From: Zerene cesonia
Taxonomy: Eukaryota > Arthropoda > Insecta > Lepidoptera > Pieridae
Assembly: GCF_012273895.1 (NCBI RefSeq)
Contig: NC_052102.1
Location: forward strand, 9,976,002 to 10,040,001
Reading direction: 5' to 3'
Length of the DNA stretch: 64,000 nt
Positions 53,746-64,000 of this stretch are shown piece by piece. The translations under genes and the position numbers were made by a program. Under the pieces are notes generated by a model. The model had not been told where the DNA came from. It saw only the letters and a program-made list of their open reading frames with translations, and did not search any database. Position 1 is the stretch's first letter, and every line of letters begins with the position of its first letter.

Positions 53746-54889
53746 AAGTCAGGAACATCCAGTTTAATACATCTGTAAGATACCAAAACTAGCAAATGCC
53801 TTATCAACAACCAGTTATAGATAAGCAAATGGTAATCTTATGTTAGGTTACCAACGTGAGAATTGTTATATATCCTTCTACATATATATTATTATGTAGG
53901 ACGTTAATAATAAAATCGATTCAAGCGATTTTAATGTCCATTTAAAATCTAATTGGATTTAAAAGAGTTTTTAGAAAATACGCGGCGGAAGTTATAATTT
54001 ATTTTGCTATTTTTTTTAGGTTATGTTCATATTGCAAGAAATATGGCGCAATTTTTATGTGGCACAATAAAAAAAACATACCAATACGTGAGAAATAAAA
54101 AAAAAAACAATCTTATAATTCGATATTCGAATGTTAAAACTTTCATTATAAAACATATTATATAAACTTTATATTCTGCAATCATTTATCAAAAAACAAT
54201 CGAATTATCAGTGTAAAAACTATGCAAATATTTTTGAATAATAAGAATCCATATGTTACAATATAAAGGTCAAAACGACATTATTATAATCAACAATTGT
54301 TGTCGAGGACAAGAAATTTTATCGCTATGATATATTAAAAAAAAACCATACATAATATATCGAACAGATACTTAAAGTACCAATAACAATCTATAGTCAT
54401 ATTTATAAACGACTCGCAGATATAGTGCGTCCAACCAGTCGCGATAAATATTACAAATATACGTCACTTTGACATTAGTCAAAACGAAATGGTCCTGTTG
54501 ATTAGAACAATGTTCTTACATGTATTATTTTTAATTGTAAGTTGACAGCAATTTCTCTGTCACTATTAACTTTTTTCTTATCTGTACAAGTCGGTGGTAA
54601 AATAAAACCATACATTTCGCATATTAAAACTGCATTTTTCATTTATCTGCTTCAGCTCCTCACTGCTGGATGTGTACCACGAAACACGCCAAATATATAT
54701 ATTATTTATTTATTCAGTGTTTTATTATCGATTGATAATATTTAGCGGGAATGAGTATCAAAAAACTTAAATGCTATCACTTAATTCGCAAGTAGAATAA
54801 GAAAACTTCCATTGGTTATAAAATGTATGGAATATAATGTGTATTGTAGAATGAAATCTAATGCAAAAGTCCGACGCAAAACATTTCAT
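53746..54889. other. no gene seen
   Basis: A+T-rich with several A-runs; nothing supportable. Confidence 0.35.
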
Positions 54890-55045
54890 TACTAGCCGCG
54901 TACGTCGGGTACTTGTACATATATAGATAGTATTTGTCATATAAGCATCAGTGAAATAGCAGCTATCTAATGGTGAAAGATTTATGAAATCGGTCCAGCG
55001 GTTTTTGCGTGACAACGTTACAAACGTACAATAATACAACCCGCC
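54890..55045 (-). mobile_element. Helitron-like element (family B)
   Basis: ACTAGCCGCGTACGTCGGGT, CTAATGGTGAAAGATTTATG, then CGGTCCAGCGGTTTTTGCGT and GACAACGTTACAAACG. Confidence 0.5.
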
Positions 55046-56840
55046 CCTCCAGTTTTAGGCTATGACCACGACTGTTCCCTGAGTACTATCTGTATCTATA
55101 ACGAAAGGAATAAAATATGACACACTTTCAAGACAATACAATAACAACAAATCTCCACTATTTAAAGGAATTTTCAAGCCATCCATGACTTTACAGATAT
55201 TTTAGGATAGATGTAAATAAGTAAAATTATTCATTAAAATATAGTAATAATAATATAAAGAAACTGATAGAATATTCGCTCATTAAATTTCCTCTCTAAG
55301 ACAAACATGACATTCTGGTTTTTACCGGTTAATTCGAGATAGTATTATTACGTAGAGGAAAGTCACCAAATTATAGAAAACACACCCATACATGTAATAT
55401 GCCTATAAATTATCATATCAATGGCATAAATTGCCTTTATATAGTAAAGTCTCTTATCCTCCATTCTTTGCTTTTCTTTCTTCAGTTTTCGTCTCTTCTT
55501 TGTTTCGCTTCTGTCATCTGAAATATCAAGACATTATAATAAAATTATGGTGTTCAAATAAGGGATGGACTAGAAAAATTATTACTACAACTTTACATTT
55601 TTTCGACGTAAGAAATGAACAGACAGACGGATATGCGATATTAAAAACTGCTTTATATTTTTACATTTCAAAGTGTTTTGTTTTGCGAGGAATAAATTGG
55701 CACTAAATAAATTATCCAATACATTAGATAAATGGATTACGTACGACTATAGAGTTTATAACATCGTTATGAGATGATTCCAAAGCTAGCAAGCAATGAA
55801 GATAATCTGGTTTTTGATAACTGCTTCATAATATAGATAATGTATTTTATCTTTAATGGCACACGCTGGAGTTGTTTTTATAATGCATATATTATAAATT
55901 TCGAAGTCTATTTTGTGTAAATTTTATAGTTTTTTTTCGGAAATTCAAGTCTTTATGCGGTTTTAAAACAGGACTTATTTATTATGATATTTTATCTTAT
56001 CTCGCTTGGATTATAAATGCAAATAATTGGATAGGTTTTGAATAACATAAGAATAAATGAAAATTATGTGCATAACATTTCGCTTAGACGCAAACTGGAT
56101 TGTCATACAGTCTACATTTACGGGTGCCTACTTTACAAATAAATTAAACGACACGCCAAAAGCTTTCTCAAATCGACAGAAAAGTAATTAAGTAAGTAAG
56201 TAAGTAAGTCAGATTGAAATGATTTACTTTTTGTTAGTAAGCTTCCTAAAGCATTGGTGCAAGTTTAATCAAAAACGGTTTAGCAGTTTTTGTGAAAGAG
56301 GTCTCGAGTGGACAAAGAAAACAGCGTCACTACGACTTCCATGCCTTCAAGTAAATGGCGCAATCGTTGAAATCGGTTTATTTTTGCAAATTATCTTTGT
56401 TTGTAATGGTCAATCTCTTTGTGTTATCGAATTAGCGGATTTTGAGAAATACGTCCACCAGTAAAAGCTTAATTATTGAGTGAGATGGGATATAATATTT
56501 TGTTTTTATTCTGTCTCAAATAGAGCTGAGATAGTTTTAAATACAAGTCCTTGCAAGATGAAGTTTAAAATTATTTTTATTTACCAAAAAGTATTTAATA
56601 TTCACCTATTTTTAATATTCATTATTAGCAGTCTCCTCAAAAGACAGGCAGATCTAGGCAGTGGGTAAAAAGTTACATTAAGGTCCAAGATTCGATAGAG
56701 GCCCGTTTATAACCGGGGCCCGATTTGTAGAATAAACAAATTAACGACTCGCTGCCGCCTGAGACGTTGCTCATCTTATTAAGAAATAAATTAGATGCTA
56801 GGGTTGCCACACTCGCGTAAAATTAAAAATAATGTTTATT
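55046..56840. other. no gene seen
   Basis: Includes a TAAG/GTAA simple repeat (about 56188-56209). The 91- and 81-codon frames near 55431 and 56219 have no family features. The latter includes GTTTAGCAGTTTTTGTGAAA, a decayed Helitron-like word. Confidence 0.35.
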
Positions 56841-56854
56841 AAAAACACAAAATT

Positions 56855-56920
56855 TAACTCTCATTAACTTAACTTAATGAGACTTATTTAGTTTAAGTCT
56901 CATTAACTTAATGAGACTTC
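56855..56920. repeat. short palindromic repeats
   Basis: AAGTCTCATTAA and TTAATGAGACTT flank one base (56894-56918), a perfect 25-bp palindrome apart from the centre. Just before it CTCTCATTAACTTAAC and TTAATGAGACTT repeat the same arms. Confidence 0.7.
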
Positions 56921-57179
56921 TTTAGGAAGATAATTTATTATTTTCAAAAACATAATATGACATGTTAATTGTAAAATTAGGATTGAAGTTCCTTATAAAA
57001 CAAGTAATTTGTTTTTCATACTGCTGGTTCACTGTAATTTCTTAATATGTAACATACAGCAAGGACTTAAAAATATTTTATTTTGACTGAAAGAATCTTC
57101 TTCTAGACATGTGATCATGGTCCGGACCAAATCAATGTTCAAATCATGAAACACATTTCATTAAAAGTTAAGTTTAGTC

Positions 57180-57350
57180 ATTGATTTGTGTGTTGACAGC
57201 CCTATCAACATGGGCGCTCGTGGCCCGCGGCGTCGCATATAAATTACAGATTTTCACATAATCTTTCATTTTTCAGTCTCCTCTAATACTCTTCCCGATT
57301 GACACCATACACAAGGGGTAATTGCTAACAGTTCGGGCTTTGCAAATTGC
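57180..57350. promoter_or_regulatory. repeat-poor island
   Basis: CATGGGCGCTCGTGGCCCGC, GGCGTCGCATATAAATTAC and GGGTAATTGCTAACAG in otherwise A+T-rich DNA. Candidate conserved non-coding element; no coding support. Confidence 0.25.
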
Positions 57351-57664
57351 TTTTGGATAAAAGATTAATATTGGTGCAACAGAATGCAAATTTGAATAGG
57401 ATAGGAGAATTTGATCAGAGTGTGACAATTTAAAATTGCTATATAAATGGGATGTAGTAACGATGCTGTGATTTGGGACTGTTTATTAATTTGCGTATTA
57501 ACAGCGTGAAAGTAACTCTGTCTCTTCTCCACGCTTAAACTGACTTGGATGAAATGTAGCATGGAGTTTCTTTGAGACCCGAAAAGGGACATATATTACT
57601 TTTAACCTGGATATCCCACGGGAGCGGGATCTATATAGGAACCCCAGGGTTGTCTATATCTTTT

Positions 57665-57810
57665 AGTGGATGTATACTAACCAGCTCCCGATCGATAGAG
57701 CGGCTTAACGGTACTCGGTGGGATTTTAGTCGGGAATCCAGGAATCTGATATAACCCACGGCTTCTTTCCCCGGAAGTCGTGTGTATCTATGTAAGATTT
57801 CTCCGCTAAA
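57665..57810 (-). repeat. interspersed repeat (family S)
   Basis: CCAGCTCCCGATCGATAGAG, GCGGCTTAACGGTACTCGGT, TATAACCCACGGCTTCTTTC and GTGTATCTATGTAAGATTTC. Confidence 0.55.
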
Positions 57811-58164
57811 AAAAATGGTTGTCTATCTTTTCCTTTGACTGCCGTGGCAGTTAAGTTAGTTAGGTACTAATAAGTACAGTTTTTATATGAATTACTATAG
57901 ATTATTTTTAGTTCTTTAGAACTGAAACTAAACTATTATATTAAAAATGTTTGCTAATACGAATCTATAAATTGGTATATAAAGGCACAGATTTGTTGAT
58001 TTATTTGGTATTCATCGAAACTACTATGCTAATTTTGATGGTTAGACTTAGTTATACCGCATGGGTACATACGTAAGTTTTCTAAATATTTATATGGGAA
58101 TTAAAAAAAAACAATACAGTCCATGCAGTTTTTATATGTACATTTTGTAAATCGTTTATAATCT

Positions 58165-58310
58165 GTAGCCCTCGTCCTGAAGACGGGTTATTTCCGCCGC
58201 GGCCTCGCCGGAACCGCCGCCATGTTTACAAATCGCGCGCCAAACGTCATGGCGAATTTTAAACAGCTGTTTTGTATTTGTTCGATAGGAGATTTATTGT
58301 AAACGGAATT
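58165..58310 (+). promoter_or_regulatory. CpG-rich patch with a short ORF in strong Kozak context
   Basis: 58175-58255 is dense in CpG (TTTCCGCCGCGGCCTCGCCG, AAATCGCGCGCC). A 26-codon frame, MFTNRAPNVMANF and onward, runs 58222-58302 after GCCGCCATG. It may be an internal promoter or enhancer of the presumed ush intron. The reading frame could also be chance. Confidence 0.35.
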
Positions 58311-58539
58311 ATTTAGCTTTGTTAATTCTTTTTATTAGTTGTTTACCTATCAAGAGTCGAAATAGTTTATTGAGAAGTGAATTAAAAACGTTTGAGTTCT
58401 ACAGGTAAACAAGCGGTGAAAATAATAAAATATTTACTAAGCATTTACATGTGCAGAGATGGCTTTCGCAGTATAAGTAAAAATTAAAACATAAATGTAT
58501 TTTAATGTTTATTTTATAAAACGCATCATTTAATTTTTT

Positions 58540-58722
58540 TACGCTGAAAGTACTGAACGGGTTTTGATGAAATTTGTTACACAATATGAGTTGACTTGGG
58601 TGATAGGATACTTTTTATCCCGATTAAATTCTCCCTTGGAGTAAAACAGGAATAGCCAGTCACCAAATCATTTGTAAATGTCCTAATTCAACGCGGACAA
58701 ATCCGCGGGCGGAAGCTAGTAT
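58540..58722 (+). mobile_element. Helitron-like element (family D)
   Basis: TACGCTGAAAGTACTGAACG, GGTGATAGGATACTTTTTAT and CCGCGGGCGGAAGCTAG, with an intact CTAG end. Confidence 0.6.
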
Positions 58723-59850
58723 CAAAATAATTAAGTAGAAATTAAAACAGAATTGTTCTCACTCATCCGCTATAGACAAAAAACTCAAACCTGTTGCCAG
58801 TGTCAAAATACGCTGGATTGTTTATTGCCAGCCTTGCATTTCTACAATTATTAATAATATTTAAAAACAACGATTCAAACTGGTATTTTTTGTTTGATTT
58901 TATGGGATAATTATACATTTAGAAATTATAAGACTTAAAACGGATTTAAATTGCTAAAATTTTTTAAATATCACCTGATGTCCGTATGTTTTGAGTAAGC
59001 ATAGACTGTTAGAGAGAAGATGTGCATGTTACAGATAAGATAATATTTATTTCATTATGAATTAATTAAGTTTAAAATTCGTTTCATTTATCAACATAGA
59101 TAATAGAGATTCGCCTTTTTTTTTGGAAATTCGAAATTGCTATCTAAATTGTCTGGCACTCGCTAAGTATTTAAATAAAATACTGGATTGCTGATTCTGT
59201 AAGTGCAAAGTTTTTTCGTTGTGAATGTTAAAAAAAATACAATTAAGTATAAAATAGAGTCTCGTAGGCCAATAAGTCATCGCTAAATGTCCACGACTTT
59301 TTCCTAATGTTGCCGCTTAAAAATGAAATTAAAAACAGATTTTTTTAATTAACCCAGAGACGGAGCGCGGGAAATTGTTTTTTTTTTTTGTGTTTCGCTT
59401 GCTATAAAAAATAATGTTCGCCAATTTATGACTTGGATTTCGTAGGAAAATTTGTAATGTAAATTTTAATGTGTTAATTTTTGTTTTCAGGTAAGTGCAT
59501 GGTATGAAGATGTTCTATGATATCGTAAGTAATGTGGAAGGCGTAATTGGTGTGTGTGTCTATTGATGTCAATTTATAAAATTTTGAAGGTTCTTTATGT
59601 CATTTAGGTAATAGTTTTTGTTTAGGTTTTTAGTTGGTGACATTTATTTTCAGAGTGCATGCATAAGCAATGCTATATATGTGTATTTTTTGCAGTAAAC
59701 TGGGTTAACTGAAAAAAAGGTTTTTGATTGAAATCTGCGTTTCTCAATTTAAACAAAAATAGCTCTATAAAGTATATTAGAACTTCGTGAGGTTACCTTT
59801 TTGTGTAATAAACTGGCTGGTTTTTCGCAAATAAAAAAAAATACAAAAAC
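58723..59850. other. no gene seen
   Basis: A+T-rich spacer; no supported frame or repeat. Confidence 0.35.
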
Positions 59851-59854
59851 AACA

Positions 59855-60060
59855 ACGTCGCATATCGAACCTTCTCGAATCCAACATAAAGAGCTGCCAC
59901 ACGGAAACGGCGAAGTTTTTAATCTGTGCAAACAATTGGAATACTGCATTATGCGAGTGTGGAGCTTGAACAATGCTTAGCCCGGCTTAAATAGGCAAAG
60001 TGGGCTATCGCACGCGTAATGTTCATTTCACTTTTGTATTGTTTGAAAAATGAGAAATAA
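59855..60060. promoter_or_regulatory. repeat-poor island
   Basis: ACGTCGCATATCGAACCTTC, GAGCTGCCACACGGAAACGG and GTGGGCTATCGCACGCGTAA. No match to repeats in the window. A minus-strand 74-codon frame shows nothing recognisable. Confidence 0.25.
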
Positions 60061-60339
60061 ACTACGTAACGTCGTTTAATATGAACGTTTATAGATTTTA
60101 AATGAAACCTGCTATAGTATCTTTAAATATTCACTATATCTGTGTCCATATCTGTCATCAGAGCTCAATTAAAGTTAGTACTAATAAAGAACAACGGTAT
60201 TTTAGTGATACATTACTCATTTATATTTTCATATTGAACATTAAATGGGTAAAGTTTATTAATTTTATTGTACGCTATATTATCTCAATATAAAATAGAT
60301 TTCGTCGATCAGAATATGCTGTTATGTATTTTTAAACAA

Positions 60340-60490
60340 GGGAAAATATTTTGTCCCGTTCGCTTTGTGTCAAAAACTGCCGAAATTGTGGCCATCATCC
60401 ATTCGCGGATCGTCCGAGCGTTGAATTCGGAAATTAAGGGCTCTTCACAGAGCGTGACTGGAATACGTATTGTGTGAAGGCGTCTTAATG
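60340..60490. promoter_or_regulatory. repeat-poor island
   Basis: GTCCCGTTCGCTTTGTGTC, ATTCGCGGATCGTCCGAGCG and CACAGAGCGTGACTGG. Open frames on both strands (69 and 77 codons) overlap completely and neither has a known domain; read as non-coding. Confidence 0.25.
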
Positions 60491-61125
60491 GGTTTATAAT
60501 AAAGTTAATATTGCTACACGTTATGGAAATATTAAGATCCAATTTTTATTATATGGTTTGTGTTTGTGTATTAAAATAATGGATATATTTTTTTGGATTT
60601 TACAATGTGTTTGAGTAGTTTTATTGAATCGTATCCATTTTACTGGTTTTGTAATAAATTAGAGTATACATAACTATATGAAAGGCTCAAATTTGAAATA
60701 GTTGAGATCTAGAAATTTTGGTAATGCTGAACTTTGGCTATATAATACGTATTGAAATCATTGAAATTGACTAGATTCAATATAATTTGCATTAGAATTA
60801 CCATTGAACTGTTACAGTATTTAGGTAAAGAAAGTATTGGTACTCTTTTAAAATTAGTAAGTTAATTTAAAATGAAAGAAAAAAAATTGTGTCTAAAAAA
60901 AAAGTATTTATTAATTATATATAACATGGTATCTGCACGTGTAAACATCAATTTATATAATGCAATCGATCGTTATTAACTTATTTCCCAAATATTTTAT
61001 CACAGTTATTAATATAATACAACAAATATATAATTCTTCTGTATTCAAATCTAACCAGAGCGTATGATGCAAAAAACCCCGTACTGCATACAAGATACGT
61101 TTGTCCCAAGTTCATTAGACAATGA

Positions 61126-61190
61126 GGGGAGTGGGGGCAGGGGGGGGGAGGGTGCACCGGAGGGGGGGGTGCATCGTCGCCTTATCGTAG
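61126..61190. promoter_or_regulatory. G-quadruplex tract next to a GATA site
   Basis: G-runs of 4, 5, 9, 3 and 8 between 61126 and 61169 make a very strong quadruplex candidate on the plus strand. TTATCG follows at 61182. It has the same layout as the tract at 37.13 kb. Confidence 0.45.
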
Positions 61191-61379
61191 TGACATTGTT
61201 TGATATCGACATGCACTTTCGTTAGATAAGTAGGGCTGGGATGCTGGGTTTTCGATATGTTCTTGGGATATTTTGTGTTTTTTTATTATGAGTAGATATT
61301 TATTTCAGACATTTGGTTATTTGCTTTACATGTGGTTTATCTCTAGGATTTACAGTACCTATGTTCTGTTTTTTGATAA

Positions 61380-61550
61380 CGTAGGCCCGTTTCCTTTTCC
61401 TCACCCTTCCCAGTGCAATCCTTCTTTCCAGTCGTCAATCCTTGCCTATCCCTTTAACATTTAAAGCGCATTCAGAGAGGCACTAACTCTACGAATGTTC
61501 ATGGGCGGTTGTGATCGCTTACCATCAGGTAAACCGCCAGTTCAGTACAT
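61380..61550 (-). repeat. LINE-derived repeat (family Z)
   Basis: CCGTTTCCTTTTCCTCACCC, TACGAATGTTCATGGGCGGT, TGTGATCGCTTACCATCAGG and AAACCGCCAGTTC are the reverse complement of the copy at 20.88-21.1 kb. Confidence 0.55.
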
Positions 61551-61634
61551 AAAACTAAAAAAGCAGAAGTTATGGTTTAATTTTTAACATTCAGGATGGA
61601 GTTTGAATTGCGGACAATTAAAATAAACTAACGA

Positions 61635-61920
61635 GCTGGTGCCCGCGGCTTCGCTCCTGTGGTAAAAAAAAACTAATGTTGCCATACCAGTCATTCATGT
61701 TTTCAATTTAGCGCCATCTATCGGAATACATAAATTTCAGAGTGATTTAAATGCGCGTCATATTGAAGCTTTACATGCGAATGAGATGATTACCCGCAAT
61801 AAAAGTAGTCTACGTCACTCTTTAGCCTTCTGTCTCCAGATGCAATAATCATATCATAAAACCGATCCGTTGCAATATAGAATGCAAAAAGACAGACAAA
61901 CAAACAATCTTCTACATTGA
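61635..61920 (-). mobile_element. degraded Helitron-like repeat (family E)
   Basis: ACGAGCTGGTGCCCGCGGCT, GCGCCATCTATCGGAATACA, then CATAAAACCGATCCGTTGCA and AAAAAGACAGACAAACAAAC. Confidence 0.45.
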
Positions 61921-62514
61921 AAATATATGTAAGGATACCTGAATGAAGGTAAGATAAGATTAAATTACACAATGATTATTATGATATGACAAACATACAT
62001 AACTATTATCATATTATGATAAGAGATGACAATTTGCACTGTTACAATCCCTTTCGCAGAATTGAAAGTAACTGCAGATATATACATACAAAGCAGATTT
62101 TTTGCAATCATTGACCAGAAGTATTTAGGTCCACTTAGGTATTACTTCGTGCATTTAAAACTTTGTACCTCTTCTCTAAACTTCTTCTCTTTCTCTAAAC
62201 TTGCGCGGAGTACTTACTAACTATAGCTTTCAAATTTAATAGATATATATAGGGAAGGAGTGCGAATGCATTTATTAAATAATGAACTAAAATATTTAGC
62301 TAATAAAATATCCGTACACACACTACTATGTATTTGACAAGGCACTTTAGAACTCTAATATTTGAAAAAGCTAATAAGTTTGTATATGTTAAATACATAT
62401 ACATATTATATTTGTTTTTTTTTCATAAAGTGTGGTACGTCAACGGTGCGAGCTTCACCAAATCCTATCTATATCTATATCTACCAGTATGAGCGGACGC
62501 TGTCACTGCCTTCT

Positions 62515-62680
62515 TGTAGTGGGTAACGCGAGAGCGTAGAGCTGGGTTCGATTCTCAGTGGATCACCTACTTGTCCATAAAGAAATTCGATTTGTGAAAC
62601 AGATGTATATCATCTGCCATAGGGCAGATAGAAGGGCCATTTGCCATATCGCAACAAGTCATGTGTCCCCAAGTGGGGTC
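62515..62680 (+). repeat. SINE (family T), internally deleted
   Basis: TTGTAGTGGGTAACGCGAGA and GCGTAGAGCTGGGTTCGATT (A/B-box side) are fused directly to GGATCACCTACTTGTCCATA, with the segment in between lost; it continues AACAGATGTATATCATCTGC. Confidence 0.6.
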
Positions 62681-62880
62681 TATACCCCGTTGTTGTGCAA
62701 ACGGATATATATGCACGGCATACATGCCCCCAACCGCCAGGAAAGACATCGTGGGTTATGTTGGATTCTTACCGACAAGACCCCCACTGTGTCCATGGAC
62801 ACGCATTAATGAGAGAAATCGTCCGCGACCCACATACAAACACCCAATAAAACAATAATAATAATCAATAATCAAACTAA
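62681..62880 (+). repeat. family-S repeat joined to the SINE
   Basis: ATCGTGGGTTATGTTGGATT, ACAAGACCCCCACTGTGTCC and AATCGTCCGCGACCCACA, ending in AATAAAACAATAATAATAAT. Its direct attachment to the SINE suggests families T and S can form a composite. Confidence 0.55.
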
Positions 62881-63305
62881 CTCCACACCTAGCAACAACC
62901 TAGTACAATGGAATAAACAAATAATCAAAATCCTAGAGCGAGCAGCCCTATCTCACAAAGTCGACAAGTTATATCGGCTGGTGATAGAGCATTGTCCGCG
63001 ATAATGGTGTTTTTGCTGATAAAGTGAAAGTCGCTATCTGCTTGCTATTTGTAAATACTCTTTAATTAGCTAAGATATGCGAGGTGACCTGGCGAGCATC
63101 GGAATGTCATCGGTACTTCTGTACGTGGAGGATTGAGGGCTTAGTCAAAACTAGGAGGCTAAGAGGCAGGGGAAGGATAGGATTTTCAACCGACTATATT
63201 TTTTTGGCTGTATGACTCGATATCACTTGGATTCAGTTGGTGGGCTTTTTGTAGGATTTGATATTAATAAATAAGAATATTTAATAGTGATAAATCTAAA
63301 AATAT
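62881..63305. other. no gene seen
   Basis: 62930-63030 (CTAGAGCGAGCAGCCCTATC, GTTATATCGGCTGGTG) is repeat-poor. 63150-63195 (AACTAGGAGGCTAAGAGGCA, TTTTCAACCGACTATATTTT) is a repeat word. Confidence 0.3.
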
Positions 63306-63309
63306 GATA

Positions 63310-63485
63310 CACTCGCTGCACGCCCCGGCTCGCTCGTGTAGTCATTTATCGTAGTTGAAATAACATCAAATATCATATCTTTTAAGTTGGATCAAAAGGC
63401 ACGTCGTGTGCAAATTTGTTTAAAATCGGTTGAGTAGTTTAGGAGTCCATCGCGGGTAAACAATGTGACACGTATCAAGATTGTA
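63310..63485 (-). mobile_element. Helitron-like element (family C)
   Basis: CTCGCTGCACGCCCCGGCTC, TCTTTTAAGTTGGATCAAAA and GGTTGAGTAGTTTAGGAGTC, then AACAATGTGACAC; matches 3.65-3.84 kb. Confidence 0.55.
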
Positions 63486-63544
63486 ATGCCAACTTAATCA
63501 AAAACAATTCAATTTAATTATTTATCATGTAAAGTTATGATAAT

Positions 63545-63730
63545 CCCAACAAATGTTATAAATACGAAAGTAAATCTATCCCGTCTTCACACCTAAACCG
63601 CTGAACCGATTTACATAAAATTTGGCACAAAGATAGTTTGACACCCGAGAAAGGAAAAAGGATAGTTTTTATCACGAAAACATTTTGACATTTTGACCTT
63701 TCTCTCGACTAGGCGGAGGGATATTTCATA
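63545..63730 (+). mobile_element. degraded Helitron-like repeat
   Basis: CAAATGTTATAAATACGAAA, CCGCTGAACCGATTTACATA and GACTAGGCGGAGGGATATTT; the end is unclear. Confidence 0.4.
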
Positions 63731-64000
63731 ATTAACGACATTCTTCAAAAATAAAAATCTCCAAAGTTAAATCATGTTGTAATTATTCGTTATCTATATT
63801 TTAAATTATCTGCATTCGCTTACGTCACTACCAACAAACTGGCAACCGATTGCAAGTAAAACAACTTAATATAATTAATCATCGATCGAATAATCAAAAC
63901 AATAAGCAACCAATCAATACAGGTTTATAAACAAACTCGCGTTCTGAGAACGCCTCTCAGTAGTAACTGGTACATATAATTCTATTTAAATAATATATAC
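63731..64000. other. no gene seen
   Basis: Repeat-poor non-coding DNA (CTCGCGTTCTGAGAACGCCT near 63937 is palindromic). Nothing coding. Confidence 0.3.

Larger units (their letters stand above)
23989..64000 (+). other. putative first intron of ush (to window end)
   Basis: No exon, promoter-linked frame or second gene was recognised after the exon-1 donor. The stretch alternates repeats with repeat-poor islands carrying GATA, ATCGAT and CRE motifs. An intergenic interpretation, with ush ending elsewhere or further small genes unseen, cannot be excluded. Confidence 0.45.

Noticed and set aside
1..64000. CRISPR array, operons, bacterial-type systems, viral genes
   Set aside because: The repeats are dispersed eukaryotic transposons, splice sites are present, and no regularly spaced direct repeats or prokaryotic gene clusters were seen.

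Overview
The window is an animal nuclear sequence, almost certainly from a butterfly or moth. It is A+T-rich with CpG-rich islands at the gene starts. It is full of interspersed repeats typical of Lepidoptera: Helitron-like elements ending in CTAG after a CGCGG...CCGCG hairpin, tRNA-derived SINEs with GAT-repeat or T-rich tails, and LINE 3' ends with a short conserved hairpin. It contains three gaps of exactly 1000 N (10108-11107, 12470-13469, 18855-19854), so gap lengths are placeholders.

Two genes can be supported, arranged head to head. (1) On the minus strand, a KLF10/11-type zinc-finger gene, best matched to insect cabut (cbt). Its pieces are coding exon 1 (13804-13736, in-phase GTGAGT donor), the start of exon 2 (13542 leftward, runs into a gap) and the last exon with three C2H2 fingers (10107-9672, TGA stop). 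A CpG-rich promoter at about 13.8-14.35 kb carries a CREB/ATF palindrome, a CACGTG E-box and two CCAAT boxes 31 bp apart. A 5-codon upstream ORF (uORF, stop included) ends 5 nt before the start codon. (2) On the plus strand, a first coding exon at 23949-23988 encodes MSRRKQSNPKPLK plus one base, then a GTAAGT donor. This is the NuRD-recruiting N-terminus of the FOG/u-shaped (ush) family. No later exon is visible, so the remaining 40 kb is most simply read as its first intron.

Layout: 0-9 kb is repeats, including a ~0.9-kb inverted-repeat element with an RFX-type palindrome in each arm. 9-14.4 kb is the cbt locus, with a dead LINE reverse transcriptase on an orphan contig between two gaps. 14.4-23.7 kb is the shared upstream region, with a CpG patch, an AP-1 site, SINEs, a 58-bp tandem repeat and a gap. 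23.7-24 kb is the ush promoter and exon 1. 24-64 kb is repeats alternating with repeat-poor islands that hold GATA, ATCGAT and CRE motifs and two strong G-quadruplex tracts. FOG proteins act by binding GATA factors, so GATA clusters in this presumed intron are plausible ush enhancers, but that is inference.

I found no autonomous intact transposon, no true tRNA or rRNA gene, no CRISPR array and no clearly new system. The most useful results are the two gene starts, their upstream ORFs and the regulatory islands.
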